A DNA stretch of 64,000 bases from Pseudomonas fluorescens (GTDB taxonomy: Bacteria; Pseudomonadota; Gammaproteobacteria; Pseudomonadales; Pseudomonadaceae), in assembly GCF_902497875.1 (NCBI RefSeq), contig NZ_CABVHY010000031.1:24668-88667 (forward strand), in the 5' to 3' direction. The notes below the pieces were generated by a model. That model worked only from the letters and a program-made list of their open reading frames with translations, was not told where the DNA came from and searched no databases. A program made the translations under genes and the position numbers. Positions within the stretch are counted from its first letter, which is position 1; each line of letters opens with the position of its first letter. Of the stretch, positions 26,450-35,771 are shown one piece after another.

Positions 26450-27088
26450 GTGTGGGAATTGGTCAAATCCGGCGGCTGGATGATGTTGCCGATCATTCTG
26501 AGTTCCATCGCGGCCCTGGCCATCATTGCCGAGCGCCTGTGGACCCTGCGGGCCAGCCGCGTCACCCCGGATCATTTGCTCGGACAGGTCTGGGTCTGGA
26601 TCAAGGACAAGCAACTCAATAAGGACAAACTCAAGGAACTGCGCGCCAACTCCCCTTTGGGCGAGATCATGGCCGCGGGCCTGGCCAACTCCAAACATGG
26701 CCGCGAGATCATGAAAGAGTGCATCGAAGAAGCCGCCGCGCGGGTGATTCATGAACTCGAACGCTACCTCAGCGCACTGGGCACCATCGCTGCCATGGCG
26801 CCGTTGCTGGGGCTGCTGGGTACGGTATTGGGCATGATCGATATCTTCAGCGCATTCATGGGCTCGGGAATGAGCACCAACGCCGCGGTGTTGGCCGGTG
26901 GTATCTCTAAAGCGCTGATCACCACGGCCGCAGGCTTGATGGTGGGTATTCCAGCGGTGTTCTTCCACCGTTTTCTGCAGCGCCGGGTCGATGAACTGGT
27001 AGTGGGCATGGAGCAGGAAGCGATCAAACTGGTCGAGGTGATACAAGGCGACCGTGACGTGGATCTGGTCGAGGGCAAAAAAGCGTGA
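26450..27088 (+). CDS. exbB: ExbB/TolQ-family proton-channel protein
   Basis: 212 residues with three membrane helices; APLLGLLGTVLGMIDIFSAF and the following ISKALITTAAGLMVGIPAVFF are the ExbB/TolQ core. With ExbD it converts proton-motive force into work on an outer-membrane partner. GTG 26450 is chosen because GAGGGGA precedes it. There is no TonB gene beside it, so its partner may be a distant TonB or a different system; the exbB name follows usual annotation of this locus. Confidence 0.88.
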   Translation: MWELVKSGGWMMLPIILSSIAALAIIAERLWTLRASRVTPDHLLGQVWVWIKDKQLNKDKLKELRANSPLGEIMAAGLANSKHGREIMKECIEEAAARVIHELERYLSALGTIAAMAPLLGLLGTVLGMIDIFSAFMGSGMSTNAAVLAGGISKALITTAAGLMVGIPAVFFHRFLQRRVDELVVGMEQEAIKLVEVIQGDRDVDLVEGKKA

Positions 27089-27513
27089 AATTCCGCCGCA
27101 AACCGCGGGAGACGATCGATATCAACCTCGCGTCGCTGATTGACGTGGTGTTTATCCTGCTGCTGTTTTTTGTCGTCACCACCACCTTTACCCGTGAAAC
27201 CCAGTTGCGCGTCGAACTGCCGGAAGCAGTCAGCGGCTCGCCGGCCGAGGATCAGCAAGCCAAGCACCTGGACATCGCCATCAGCGCCGACGGGGTGTTC
27301 AGCCTGAACAATCAGCTGCTACCGAAAAGTGACCTGGCCAGCCTGATGGAGGCCTTGCAGAAGGAGTCCGCGGGCGATACCACATTGCCACTGTCGATCA
27401 GCGCTGACGGCAAGGCCCGGCACCAGGCCGTAATCATAGCGATGGATGCGGCTGGCAAGCTCGGTTTCAGTCACCTGCGCATGACCACCGTCGAGGCGGC
27501 GCCGACTCCCTGA
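27085..27513 (+). CDS. exbD: ExbD/TolR-family biopolymer transport protein
   Basis: 142 residues. A basic N-terminus, then a single helix with the essential Asp (INLASLIDVVFILLLFFVV), then a periplasmic domain. GTG 27085 overlaps the exbB stop by 4 bases. It should form the motor with ExbB. Confidence 0.9.
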   Translation: MKFRRKPRETIDINLASLIDVVFILLLFFVVTTTFTRETQLRVELPEAVSGSPAEDQQAKHLDIAISADGVFSLNNQLLPKSDLASLMEALQKESAGDTTLPLSISADGKARHQAVIIAMDAAGKLGFSHLRMTTVEAAPTP

Positions 27514-28523
27514 TGGCACTTTCCGATCGTTTGCTCGCCGCCTGGTATGCCGGCCATCCTGCGTTGACGGTATTGCAGCCGCTGGAATGGCTGTATCGGC
27601 GCGTGGTGAGGCGCAAGCGTGCGCGCTTTCTGGCCGGTGAAGGTGAGATCTACCAGCCGCCGGTGCCATTGGTGGTGGTCGGCAATATCACCGTGGGCGG
27701 TACTGGCAAGACTCCGCTGATTCTCTGGTTGATCGAGCACTGCCAGCGCAGTGGTCTGCGGGTGGGCGTGGTCAGCCGCGGTTATGGCGCCAGGCCACCG
27801 CACCTGCCGTGGCGGGTCGAGGCCGAGCAAGCGGCTGAAGTCGCCGGTGACGAACCGCTGTTGATTGTCCAGCGCAGCGGCGCGCCGCTGATGATCGACC
27901 CGGATCGCAGCCGCGCCGTGCAGGCGCTGTTGGCCAGCGAGCCGCTGGACCTGATCCTTTCTGATGACGGCATGCAGCATTACCGCATGGCCCGCGACCT
28001 TGAGCTGGTGCTGATTGATGCGGCCCGCGGCCTGGGCAACCGGCGCTGTTTGCCGGCGGGACCCTTGCGCGAACCGATCGAGCGCCTGCAGAGCGTCGAT
28101 GCCGTGCTTTATAACGGCGCCCCGGCCGATCGCGACGACGGCTTTGCCTTCCAGCTCAAACCGACGGCCCTGGTCAATCTGCTGACCGGCGAACGTCGCT
28201 CGCTGGACCACTTCTCCCCCGGGCAAGCGATGCACGCGGTGGCCGGCATCGGCAACCCGCAACGTTTCTTCGACACGCTCGAAACGCTACACTGGCAGCC
28301 AGTCCCGCATGCTTTTGCCGACCACGCCGAGTACAACGTGCAGGCCTTGACCTTCATGCCGCCATTGCCGCTGGTCATGACCGAGAAAGATGCGGTCAAG
28401 TGCCGTGGGTTCGCGGCAACCGACTGGTGGTACCTGGCAGTCGACGCAGTGCCGTCCGCGGCCTTCGTGGCCTGGTTCGATACGCAGTTGATGCGCTTGT
28501 TGCCGGATCGTCTTTTGCCTTAA
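27513..28523 (+). CDS. lpxK: Tetraacyldisaccharide 4'-kinase LpxK
   Basis: 336 residues. The Walker A motif is in VVVGNITVGGTGKTPLI, and the downstream SDDGMQHYRMARDLELVLID segment holds the Mg/active-site acids of LpxK. It phosphorylates the lipid A precursor at the inner membrane. The start overlaps the exbD stop (TGATG). Confidence 0.95.
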   Translation: MALSDRLLAAWYAGHPALTVLQPLEWLYRRVVRRKRARFLAGEGEIYQPPVPLVVVGNITVGGTGKTPLILWLIEHCQRSGLRVGVVSRGYGARPPHLPWRVEAEQAAEVAGDEPLLIVQRSGAPLMIDPDRSRAVQALLASEPLDLILSDDGMQHYRMARDLELVLIDAARGLGNRRCLPAGPLREPIERLQSVDAVLYNGAPADRDDGFAFQLKPTALVNLLTGERRSLDHFSPGQAMHAVAGIGNPQRFFDTLETLHWQPVPHAFADHAEYNVQALTFMPPLPLVMTEKDAVKCRGFAATDWWYLAVDAVPSAAFVAWFDTQLMRLLPDRLLP

Positions 28524-28545
28524 CGCTTTTATCCAGGGAATTTTC

Positions 28546-28731
28546 ATGGACACCAAATTGCTCGACATCCTTGCCTGCCCGGTCTGTAAAGGTCCGCTGA
28601 AGCTCAGTGCCGATAAAACCGAGCTGATCAGCAAGGGTGCCGGTCTGGCTTACCCGATTCGTGATGGCATTCCAGTGATGCTCGAAAGCGAAGCCCGCAC
28701 CCTCAGCACCGACGAGCGACTGGACAAATGA
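28546..28731 (+). CDS. Trm112/YcaR-family small zinc-ribbon protein
   Basis: 61 residues, MDTKLLDILACPVCKGPLKL through AYPIRDGIPVMLESEAR, the UPF0434/Trm112 family. Only one CxxC remains, as in other gammaproteobacterial versions. It always sits between lpxK and kdsB in this group; its role is unknown, possibly a chaperone for methyltransferases by analogy with Trm112. It overlaps kdsB by 4 bases. Confidence 0.92.
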   Translation: MDTKLLDILACPVCKGPLKLSADKTELISKGAGLAYPIRDGIPVMLESEARTLSTDERLDK

Positions 28732-29492
28732 CCACAGCCTTCACCGTCGTCATCCCGTCCCGTTTCGCCTCCACCCGCCTGCCCGGCAAACCGCTGCAGA
28801 TGATCGCCGGCAAGCCGATGATCCAGCATGTCTGGGAGCAAGCCTGTAAAAGCAGCGCCCAGCGAGTCGTAGTAGCCACCGACGATGCGCGCATTGTCGA
28901 AGCCTGCAAGGCGTTCGGCGCCGAAGTGGTGCTGACCCGCGAGGATCACAACTCCGGTACCGATCGCTTGGCCGAAGTCGCCACGCAATTGGGCCTGGCC
29001 GCCGATGCCATAGTGGTCAACGTGCAGGGTGACGAGCCGATGATTCCACCGGCGCTGATCGATCAGGTCGCAGCCAATCTGGCAGCGCACCCCGAAGCGC
29101 GCATGTCGACCCTGGCCGAGCCGATCGAAGACGTTGAAACCCTGTTCAATACCAATGTGGTCAAAGTGGTCAGCGACCTCAATGGCCTGGCGCTGACCTT
29201 CAGTCGCGCCACGTTGCCCTGGGCCCGGGACGACTTCGCCAGGAGCCGCGAGCAATTGCCGGCCGGCGTGCCGTATCGCCGACATATCGGGATCTACGCC
29301 TACCGCGCCGGTTTCCTGCATGACTTCGTCAGTTGGGGTCCGTGCTGGCTGGAAAACACCGAGTGCCTGGAACAGTTACGCGCACTTTGGCACGGCGTGC
29401 GGATTCACGTCGACGATGCAGTGCAAGCGCCGCCGGCGGGTGTCGATACCGCTGAAGACCTCGAGCGCGTTCGGCGCCTGCTGGAGGCTTGA
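28728..29492 (+). CDS. kdsB: CMP-KDO synthetase KdsB
   Basis: 254 residues with the nucleotidyltransferase signature VIPSRFASTRLPGKPLQMI, GTDR and QGDEPMIPP. It activates 3-deoxy-D-manno-octulosonate with CTP for LPS inner-core assembly in the cytoplasm. It overlaps its neighbours by 1-4 bases on both sides, consistent with one transcript. Confidence 0.96.
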   Translation: MTTAFTVVIPSRFASTRLPGKPLQMIAGKPMIQHVWEQACKSSAQRVVVATDDARIVEACKAFGAEVVLTREDHNSGTDRLAEVATQLGLAADAIVVNVQGDEPMIPPALIDQVAANLAAHPEARMSTLAEPIEDVETLFNTNVVKVVSDLNGLALTFSRATLPWARDDFARSREQLPAGVPYRRHIGIYAYRAGFLHDFVSWGPCWLENTECLEQLRALWHGVRIHVDDAVQAPPAGVDTAEDLERVRRLLEA

Positions 29493-29956
29493 TGCGGGTT
29501 CTGTTTGTCTGCCTGGGCAACATTTGTCGTTCGCCTACGGCAGAAGGCGTGTTACGCCACAAATTGCGTGAGGCGGGGTTGGCGGATCAGGTGGAAGTCG
29601 CTTCCGCCGGCACCGGCGAATGGCATGTCGGCAAGGCGCCGGACAAGCGCAGTCAGGCCGCGGCCAGGTTGCGTGGCTACGATTTGTCTGCCCAGCGTGC
29701 CCGGCAAGTGAGCCGCGCCGACTTCGCCACCTACGACCTGATTCTGGCGATGGACCAGAGCAACCTGCGCAACCTCCAGGCCCTGCAACCGTCCAAGGGC
29801 AAGGCTGAGCTGGACCTGTTCCTGCGTCGCTATGAATCGATGGTGGATGAAGTGCCGGATCCTTATTACGACGGCGATCAGGGTTTCGAGCAAGTGCTCG
29901 ATTTGATCGAGCGCGCTAGCGATAGGTTGGTGCTCGAATTGAAGGGACGGTTATGA
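29492..29956 (+). CDS. Low-molecular-weight protein tyrosine phosphatase
   Basis: 154 residues with the CX5R loop FVCLGNICRS (Cys7, Arg13) and the general-acid DPYYDG motif near 120. It dephosphorylates tyrosine phosphate or small phosphoesters. In other genera such enzymes reset exopolysaccharide kinases, but no kinase partner is present here. ATG 29492 overlaps the kdsB stop. Confidence 0.94.
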   Translation: MRVLFVCLGNICRSPTAEGVLRHKLREAGLADQVEVASAGTGEWHVGKAPDKRSQAAARLRGYDLSAQRARQVSRADFATYDLILAMDQSNLRNLQALQPSKGKAELDLFLRRYESMVDEVPDPYYDGDQGFEQVLDLIERASDRLVLELKGRL

Positions 29957-30972
29957 GCTTGCAACTGCAACCCCAGGTTTCTCTCAAACCGTTCAACACC
30001 TTTGGCGTTGATGTCCGTGCGCAGCTGTTTGCCCAGGCGCACAGCGATGCCGATGTCCGCGAAGCGCTGGCGTATGCGACTGAGCAAGGATTGCCGCTAC
30101 TGGTGATTGGCGGTGGCAGCAACCTGTTGCTCACCGCTGATATCCCGGCGTTGGTGCTGCGCATGGCCACCCGCGGCATCCGTCTGTTGAGTGACGACGG
30201 CAGCCAGGTGGTGGTTGAGGCCGAGGCCGGGGAAACCTGGCACCCGTTCGTGCAATGGACCCTGGAGCAGGGACTTTCGGGTCTGGAGAATCTCAGCCTG
30301 ATCCCTGGCACCGTGGGCGCTGCGCCGATGCAGAACATCGGCGCCTACGGTGTCGAGATCAAGGACGTGTTCGCCGGTTTGACCGCGCTGGACCGCCAGA
30401 CTGGCGAGTTGCGGGATTTCAGCCTGCAAGAGTGCGACTTTGCCTACCGCGACAGTTTGTTCAAGCACGAGGCCGGGCGTTGGTTGATTCTGCGGGTGCG
30501 TTTTGCCTTGAGTCGGGCCGAGCATCTGCACCTGGAATACGGCCCGGTCCGTCAACGCTTGACTGAGCAAGGCATCAGTCATCCGACTGCCAGTGATGTC
30601 AGCCAGGCCATTTGCAGCATTCGCAACGAAAAACTGCCTGATCCGGCAGTGCTCGGTAATGCCGGGAGTTTTTTCAAGAATCCGTTGGTAGCGGCGGCGT
30701 TGGTTGCGGAGCTTAAAACCGAGTACCCCGACCTGGTGGCTTATCCACAGGCTGACGGACAAATGAAACTGGCTGCCGGCTGGTTGATCGAGCGCGCTGG
30801 CTGGAAGGGCTTTCGTGAGGCGGACGCCGGTGTACATCGGCTACAGGCGCTAGTGCTGGTCAATTATGGCGCGGCGACCGGGCTGGAGCTGTTGCACCTG
30901 GCGCAACGAATCCAGAAAGACATTGCCGAGCGCTTTAAGGTCCAGCTGGAGATGGAGCCCAATCAGTATTGA
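29953..30972 (+). CDS. murB: UDP-N-acetylenolpyruvoylglucosamine reductase MurB
   Basis: 339 residues, type I MurB. FNTFGVD at the N-terminus, the FAD loop LVIGGGSNLLLT, SLIPGTVGAAPMQNIGAYG and the catalytic Ser in LGNAGSFFKNP are present. It reduces the enolpyruvyl group to make UDP-MurNAc. It is last gene of the comEC-murB run and is followed by a terminator. Confidence 0.96.
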   Translation: MSLQLQPQVSLKPFNTFGVDVRAQLFAQAHSDADVREALAYATEQGLPLLVIGGGSNLLLTADIPALVLRMATRGIRLLSDDGSQVVVEAEAGETWHPFVQWTLEQGLSGLENLSLIPGTVGAAPMQNIGAYGVEIKDVFAGLTALDRQTGELRDFSLQECDFAYRDSLFKHEAGRWLILRVRFALSRAEHLHLEYGPVRQRLTEQGISHPTASDVSQAICSIRNEKLPDPAVLGNAGSFFKNPLVAAALVAELKTEYPDLVAYPQADGQMKLAAGWLIERAGWKGFREADAGVHRLQALVLVNYGAATGLELLHLAQRIQKDIAERFKVQLEMEPNQY

Positions 30973-30996
30973 GCTAAGCTAAAAGCATGAATTCAG

Positions 30997-31032
30997 AGCC
31001 CTGCAAACCTTCCCTGGTGGCAGGGCTTTTTT
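30997..31032 (+). terminator. Terminator of the murB operon
   Basis: AGCCCTGC and GCAGGGCT pair around a 15-base loop, then TTTTT. Confidence 0.8.
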
Positions 31033-31094
31033 GTTAATGCCGGAAATCTGTGTACTGGCGAGGTGCTGCTCAGTGCCGTGGGCGAGGAGGGTGT

Positions 31095-31685
31095 ATGAAC
31101 GAACCGATTGGCGTGATCGTGCTCGCCGCCGGGCAGGGCAGTCGTTTTCGCCAGGTCGCCGGGGCGCAGAAGGACAAGCTATTGACCGACTGCACCGGCC
31201 GCGATGGCGGCGTGCGGTCGGTGATCGAGCAGGTCTTGGTCAATCTGCCGGCCAGCCTTGAGAAGCGCCTGTTGGTGACTACTGAGGATCGCCCGCAAGT
31301 GATTCGCATGGCCAAGGCCTATGGCTGCGAGATCGTGCTGCTGGAATCGACCGGCATGGGAGACAGCATTGCCGCCGCGATGGCTGCTTGTCCGCAGCTC
31401 AGTGGCTGGCTGGTGATGCTGGGGGATATGCCGTTTATCCTGCCTTCGACTATCGAACAAGTGTTGGCGAAGATCGAAGACGATTGCATCGTTGTGCCGG
31501 TGCACCAAGGGGAATACGGGCATCCGGTCGGGTTCGGGCGTTCGTTTGGTCCGGTGTTGATGGGGTTGTCTGGCGATCAGGGGGCCAGGTTTCTGTTTGC
31601 CTCGGCCAGGGTGGTAGAAATTCCGCTGGAGGACCCTGGGGTGTTGTGGGATGTGGATGTGCCAGAGAAATTGGTCTTTCAATAA
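31095..31685 (+). CDS. MobA/MocA-like NTP transferase
   Basis: 196 residues with the N-terminal nucleotidyltransferase loop VIVLAAGQGSRF, a Lys (DKLLTD) and the metal-binding GDMPFI. The size and HPVGFG motif resemble MocA-type cytidylyltransferases that make molybdopterin cytosine dinucleotide for xanthine-dehydrogenase-like enzymes; none of those enzymes is nearby, so specificity is uncertain. GAGGAGGG precedes ATG 31095. Confidence 0.85.
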   Translation: MNEPIGVIVLAAGQGSRFRQVAGAQKDKLLTDCTGRDGGVRSVIEQVLVNLPASLEKRLLVTTEDRPQVIRMAKAYGCEIVLLESTGMGDSIAAAMAACPQLSGWLVMLGDMPFILPSTIEQVLAKIEDDCIVVPVHQGEYGHPVGFGRSFGPVLMGLSGDQGARFLFASARVVEIPLEDPGVLWDVDVPEKLVFQ

Positions 31686-31699
31686 CCGCGCAATCCAAT

Positions 31700-31812
31700 G
31701 TAGGAGCAGCCGGTCGACGCTCGATTGCTCGCGATGGACTCAAGGGCGGCGCGTTTATTCAGAAAACACGCGTTATCGTTAACGTCCATCGCGAGCAAGC
31801 TCGCTCCTACAA
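31700..31812. repeat. Asymmetric REP-type palindrome pair
   Basis: The right arm (ATCGCGAGCAAGCTCGCTCC) is a full REP unit. The left arm begins TAGGAGCAGC and ends GCTCGCGATGGAC but has foreign-looking sequence in between, so it has diverged. Confidence 0.75.
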
Positions 31813-31818
31813 GAACCA

Positions 31819-31858
31819 AAAAAAAGCCCCGCCTGCATCAGCAGGCGGGGCTTTTTAA
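31819..31858 (-). terminator. Terminator of rne (bidirectional)
   Basis: AAAAAGCCCCGCCTGC and GCAGGCGGGGCTTTTT form a perfect 16-bp stem with an ATCA loop. It lies 13 bases past the rne stop and can also stop readthrough from the plus strand. Confidence 0.93.
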
Positions 31859-31870
31859 CAGCCGTTGGAA

Positions 31871-34800
31871 TCAGGCGAGGGGTTTAGGCTCGTGCTCTTT
31901 TTCCAGGGCTTCAGGGTTGTGCTCTACCACTTCTTCGACGGAACGCAGGTTCTCGTCAAAGGTCGGGGCAGATTCAACGACTGCTTGCTCAGGTGCGCTG
32001 TCAGCGACTGGAGCAGGTGCAGCTTGCTCAACCACTTCAGCCACAACCGGCTCGGCAGCAACGACTGCTTCAACCGGAGCTGCGGCAGCGGCCAGTTCGG
32101 CTTCTCTCTGCAGACGCTCCTCCTCACGCTTGCGACGACGCACTTCACGTGGATCGTTCGGCGCGCGACCGCTGGCGGTCAGGGCGCTTGCAGGTGCGGC
32201 TTCAACTACTGGCTCGACTACCTCGGCAACCACTGGCGCTTCAACCGGTGCAGCAACCACTGGCTCGGCGACCACCACTTCAGCGATCGGGGCTGGAGCT
32301 TCGACAACGACCGATTCAGCGATCCGGTCGAATGCAGTTGGAGCATCGTAGGTCGGTTCAAAGGCTTTTTCAGCAACCGGAGCTTCGAAAACCGGAGCTT
32401 CGAACGCAGGTTCCGCGGCGACAACTGGCTGTTCAGCGACTTCGGCTTGCTCGGCAACATAGGCTTCACGAATCGACGCCACTTCAACGGCTGGAGCGGC
32501 AGGCGCTTCAATCGCGGTAGTGGCTTCGACCACTGGTGCTTCAACCGAAGCAGTTTCCAGAGTAGCGGCAGTGGCGCGTTCCGCTTGCTGATTGGCCTGG
32601 GCTTCAGCAGGAGCGCTGATCACAGAGCTGGCAACAGCCGCGGTGACGGCCAGGCCGGCAGCCAGATCGGCGCTGCTTGGTTCGCTGGTGCTGGCTTCGC
32701 CGGCTTCGGACTCTTCCGAGCCTTCGATCACATTGCCGTTGGCATCACGTTGACGCTCACGACGGTTACTGCGACGACGCTGGCCACGGGAGCGGCGGCG
32801 TGGACGATCGCCTTCGGCGTTGTCCTGACCGTCATCCTGCAGTTGCTCTTCGTTTGGCAGCAATTCTTCTTCGCTGACGGCAGCAACAGCCTGCTCTACA
32901 CGAGGTTGACGCTCTTCACGCGGTGGACGCGGTTGGCGCTCTTCGCGTGGAGCCCGGACCGGGCGCTCTTCAGCAACAACGGCTGGTGCGGCATCCAGAG
33001 GCTCGCGCAGCTCACGAACCGGACGCTCTTCACGACCTTCGCGTGGTTTGCGATCTTCACGTGGAGCGCGGGGGGCACGTTCTTCACGCGGAGCGCGCGG
33101 TGCGCGTTCTTCGCGAGGGGCTGCGGCTGCTACGACTTCTTCGCGGACTTCGCGCGGTGCACGTTCTTCACGAGGAACGCGTTCTTCACGAGGCGCACGC
33201 TCTTCTCGTGGGGCACGTTCTTCGCGTGGCTTGCGCTCTTCGTCGCGGCGACCGTTACGGTTGCGGCTCTGTTGACGACCGGTGCGGCGCTCTTCGTTGC
33301 GCGGCTGGCGTTCGGTGACTGGTTTTTCAACCACCACCGGCGCCGCAGGTTCTTCCTTGGTCGCGAACAGGCTGACCAGCGACTTCACCAGGCCTTTGAA
33401 CAGGCTTGGCTCGGGAACGTGGGCGGGAGCCGCGACAGGTGCTGCAACTTCAACCGGAACCGGTGCATTGGCGCGTGCCGGAGCGGTTTTTACTGCGGCT
33501 TCCTGACGAACCAGGGTGCGGGTCGCGGCGGCCGGCTGGACTTCTTCCACTTCAGCAGCGGCAGCAGCGATTTCGTAGCTGGACTGATTGATGCTGGCTT
33601 CCGGGCTGTCATCGCGCAGACGCTGAACTTCGAAGTGCGGCGTTTCGAGGTGATCGTTCGGCAGAATGACGATGCGCGCGCGGGTGCGCAGTTCGATCTT
33701 GGTGATCGAGTTACGTTTTTCGTTGAGCAGGAACGCAGCCACCGGGATCGGCACTTGTGCGCGAACTTCGGCGGTGCGGTCTTTCAGGGCTTCTTCTTCG
33801 ATCAGGCGCAGGATCGCCAACGACAGCGATTCAACATCACGGATGATGCCGGTGCCGTTGCAGCGCGGGCAGACGATGCCGCTGCTTTCGCCCAGGGATG
33901 GACGCAGGCGCTGACGGGACATTTCCAGCAGGCCGAAGCGCGAGATGCGACCGACTTGTACCCGGGCGCGGTCGGCTTCCAGGCATTCGCGGACTTTCTC
34001 TTCCACGGCGCGCTGGTTCTTGGCCGGGGTCATGTCGATGAAGTCGATGACGATCAGGCCGCCGATGTCACGCAGGCGCAACTGACGGGCGATTTCTTCG
34101 GCGGCTTCAAGGTTGGTCTGCAGGGCGGTTTCTTCGATGTCGCTGCCTTTGGTGGCGCGCGCCGAGTTGATGTCAATGGACACCAGGGCTTCGGTTGGAT
34201 CGATGACGATGGAGCCGCCGGAAGGCAGTTCGACGACGCGCTGGAAGGCGGTTTCGATCTGGCTTTCGATCTGGAAGCGGTTGAACAGCGGAACGCTGTC
34301 TTCGTACAGCTTGATCTTGCTGGCGTACTGCGGCATCACCTGGCGAATGAAGGTCAGGGCTTCGTCCTGGGCTTCGACGCTGTCGATCAGCACTTCGCCG
34401 ATGTCCTGGCGCAGGTAGTCGCGGATCGCGCGGATGATCACGTTGCTTTCCTGATAGATCAGGAATGGCGCGGAACGATCCAGCGAGGCTTCTTTGATGG
34501 CGGTCCAGAGTTGCAGCAGGTAATCGAGGTCCCACTGCATTTCTTCGCTGCTGCGGCCAAGGCCGGCAGTGCGCACGATCAGACCCATGTCGGCTGGAGC
34601 AACCAGGCCGTTCAGGGCTTCGCGCAATTCGTTGCGCTCTTCACCTTCAATGCGACGGGAGATACCGCCGGCACGCGGGTTGTTCGGCATCAGTACCAGG
34701 TAACGACCGGCCAGGCTGATGAAGGTGGTCAGGGCTGCGCCCTTGTTGCCACGTTCTTCTTTTTCGACCTGAACGATGACTTCCTGGCCTTCGCTCAGGA

Positions 34801-35071
34801 CGTCCTTGATGTTGACGCGGCCTTCCGGGGCTTTCTTGAAGTATTCGCGGGAGATTTCTTTGAGGGGCAGGAAGCCGTGGCGCTCGGAGCCGAAATCGAC
34901 AAAGGCAGCCTCAAGGCTTGGTTCGATGCGAGTAATCCGGCCTTTATAGATGTTGGCCTTCTTCTGCTCGCGTGCACCGGATTCGATATCCAGGTCGTAG
35001 AGGCGCTGGCCGTCTACCAGTGCAACACGCAACTCTTCGGGTTGGGTTGCGTTAATCAGCATTCTTTTCAT
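31871..35071 (-). CDS. rne: Ribonuclease E
   Basis: 1066 residues. The catalytic half has MKRMLINATQPEELRVALVD, the S1 domain, the 5'-sensor, the metal-binding Asp residues in ALVSIDIN and LIVIDFIDM, and the Zn-link CPRCNGTG near 404. The C-terminal half is low-complexity: an Arg/Glu-rich repeat tract (about 610-680, runs of REERAPREERA), then acidic and Ala/Val/Glu-rich segments, ending EKEHEPKPLA. That half scaffolds the degradosome and binds RNA. It is responsible for bulk mRNA decay and rRNA/tRNA processing at the membrane. I chose ATG 35071 by homology; there is no strong ribosome-binding site, as expected for an autoregulated gene. Confidence 0.97.
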   Translation of the reverse strand: MKRMLINATQPEELRVALVDGQRLYDLDIESGAREQKKANIYKGRITRIEPSLEAAFVDFGSERHGFLPLKEISREYFKKAPEGRVNIKDVLSEGQEVIVQVEKEERGNKGAALTTFISLAGRYLVLMPNNPRAGGISRRIEGEERNELREALNGLVAPADMGLIVRTAGLGRSSEEMQWDLDYLLQLWTAIKEASLDRSAPFLIYQESNVIIRAIRDYLRQDIGEVLIDSVEAQDEALTFIRQVMPQYASKIKLYEDSVPLFNRFQIESQIETAFQRVVELPSGGSIVIDPTEALVSIDINSARATKGSDIEETALQTNLEAAEEIARQLRLRDIGGLIVIDFIDMTPAKNQRAVEEKVRECLEADRARVQVGRISRFGLLEMSRQRLRPSLGESSGIVCPRCNGTGIIRDVESLSLAILRLIEEEALKDRTAEVRAQVPIPVAAFLLNEKRNSITKIELRTRARIVILPNDHLETPHFEVQRLRDDSPEASINQSSYEIAAAAAEVEEVQPAAATRTLVRQEAAVKTAPARANAPVPVEVAAPVAAPAHVPEPSLFKGLVKSLVSLFATKEEPAAPVVVEKPVTERQPRNEERRTGRQQSRNRNGRRDEERKPREERAPREERAPREERVPREERAPREVREEVVAAAAPREERAPRAPREERAPRAPREDRKPREGREERPVRELREPLDAAPAVVAEERPVRAPREERQPRPPREERQPRVEQAVAAVSEEELLPNEEQLQDDGQDNAEGDRPRRRSRGQRRRSNRRERQRDANGNVIEGSEESEAGEASTSEPSSADLAAGLAVTAAVASSVISAPAEAQANQQAERATAATLETASVEAPVVEATTAIEAPAAPAVEVASIREAYVAEQAEVAEQPVVAAEPAFEAPVFEAPVAEKAFEPTYDAPTAFDRIAESVVVEAPAPIAEVVVAEPVVAAPVEAPVVAEVVEPVVEAAPASALTASGRAPNDPREVRRRKREEERLQREAELAAAAAPVEAVVAAEPVVAEVVEQAAPAPVADSAPEQAVVESAPTFDENLRSVEEVVEHNPEALEKEHEPKPLA

Positions 35072-35771
35072 GTAGTACCGTCGGTTTCCGGGCTGCCGGA
35101 AACGGCGTTCGGCACACACGACTTCTCACGGTCGGTGTCAGGTGCGTCAGGAGTGGTTGGCCACTCCAGTGTCTAGCGAGTTCGACCAAAGGGGGCGAAG
35201 TCGCGACTTACGCGTCCTGCTTGCTGTGGCTACTTAAGCACTCAGTCAGGAGGAGGAATCAGCCATCGACTGTGGACGAGATGAAGCGTCTAAATATAAG
35301 CCTAGTGCTACACAGTCCGACGGTTGTGCATCTCCACCCTACACGTATCCCTGATAATTCGGGTGCTGCCGCGCGCAGAATCCGCAGCGGGTTGGCATTT
35401 ACCGTGAGCTCCGAAAGGGGAGGTCACGCATCATGGCTAATTTAGGCGTTGTTTCCGAAGCCTTCGCTCAGGCTCATTCGAGATCGACTGCACTTTGTGA
35501 ACTGGCCGTGAATATCGGCGTAAAAGGCGAGTAATCACTCTGCTTCTTGCGCTCGCTTCAGGCCTCATGTCACCTGCGCTTGTTACAATCGCGAACTTTC
35601 CATAATTGTAGCGAAAGCCCCGTAGGACGGCCTCGCGTCCTGATGAATTGCGTTGGTCAGGGCCGGTCGATGACCGTTGGTCCGCTGTCCAGCCGCTTTT
35701 GGCGGCGTTCGCGACTATAGCAGCAATCATTAAGTGCTTCAAATCCATAAAAAATTGTTATCATTCGCGGC
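35072..35771. other. Divergent rne-rluC intergenic region with the long rne leader
   Basis: 700 bases without a gene. Most of it is probably the untranslated leader of rne, given the promoter candidate at 35714-35742; long structured leaders mediate RNase E autoregulation in enterobacteria. It contains local hairpins (for example CGAAGCCTTCG near 35457-35467) but I cannot fold it reliably by eye. The rluC promoter must lie in the last 100 bases. Confidence 0.6.
35714..35742 (-). promoter_or_regulatory. rne: Candidate rne promoter
   Basis: On the minus strand TTGAAG and TATAGT are separated by 17 bases. Initiation would be near 35707, giving a 5' leader of about 636 bases. Confidence 0.5.

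Noticed and set aside
27471..28262. 263-codon minus-strand frame over lpxK
   Set aside because: It is antisense to a certain lpxK gene and is rich in Gln/His/Arg, as expected from reverse-strand GC bias.
31865..35176. 1103-codon open frame on the plus strand
   Set aside because: It is exactly antisense to rne. Its Phe/Gly/Arg-rich, repetitive translation is a by-product of rne's biased codons, and RNase E on the other strand is certain.
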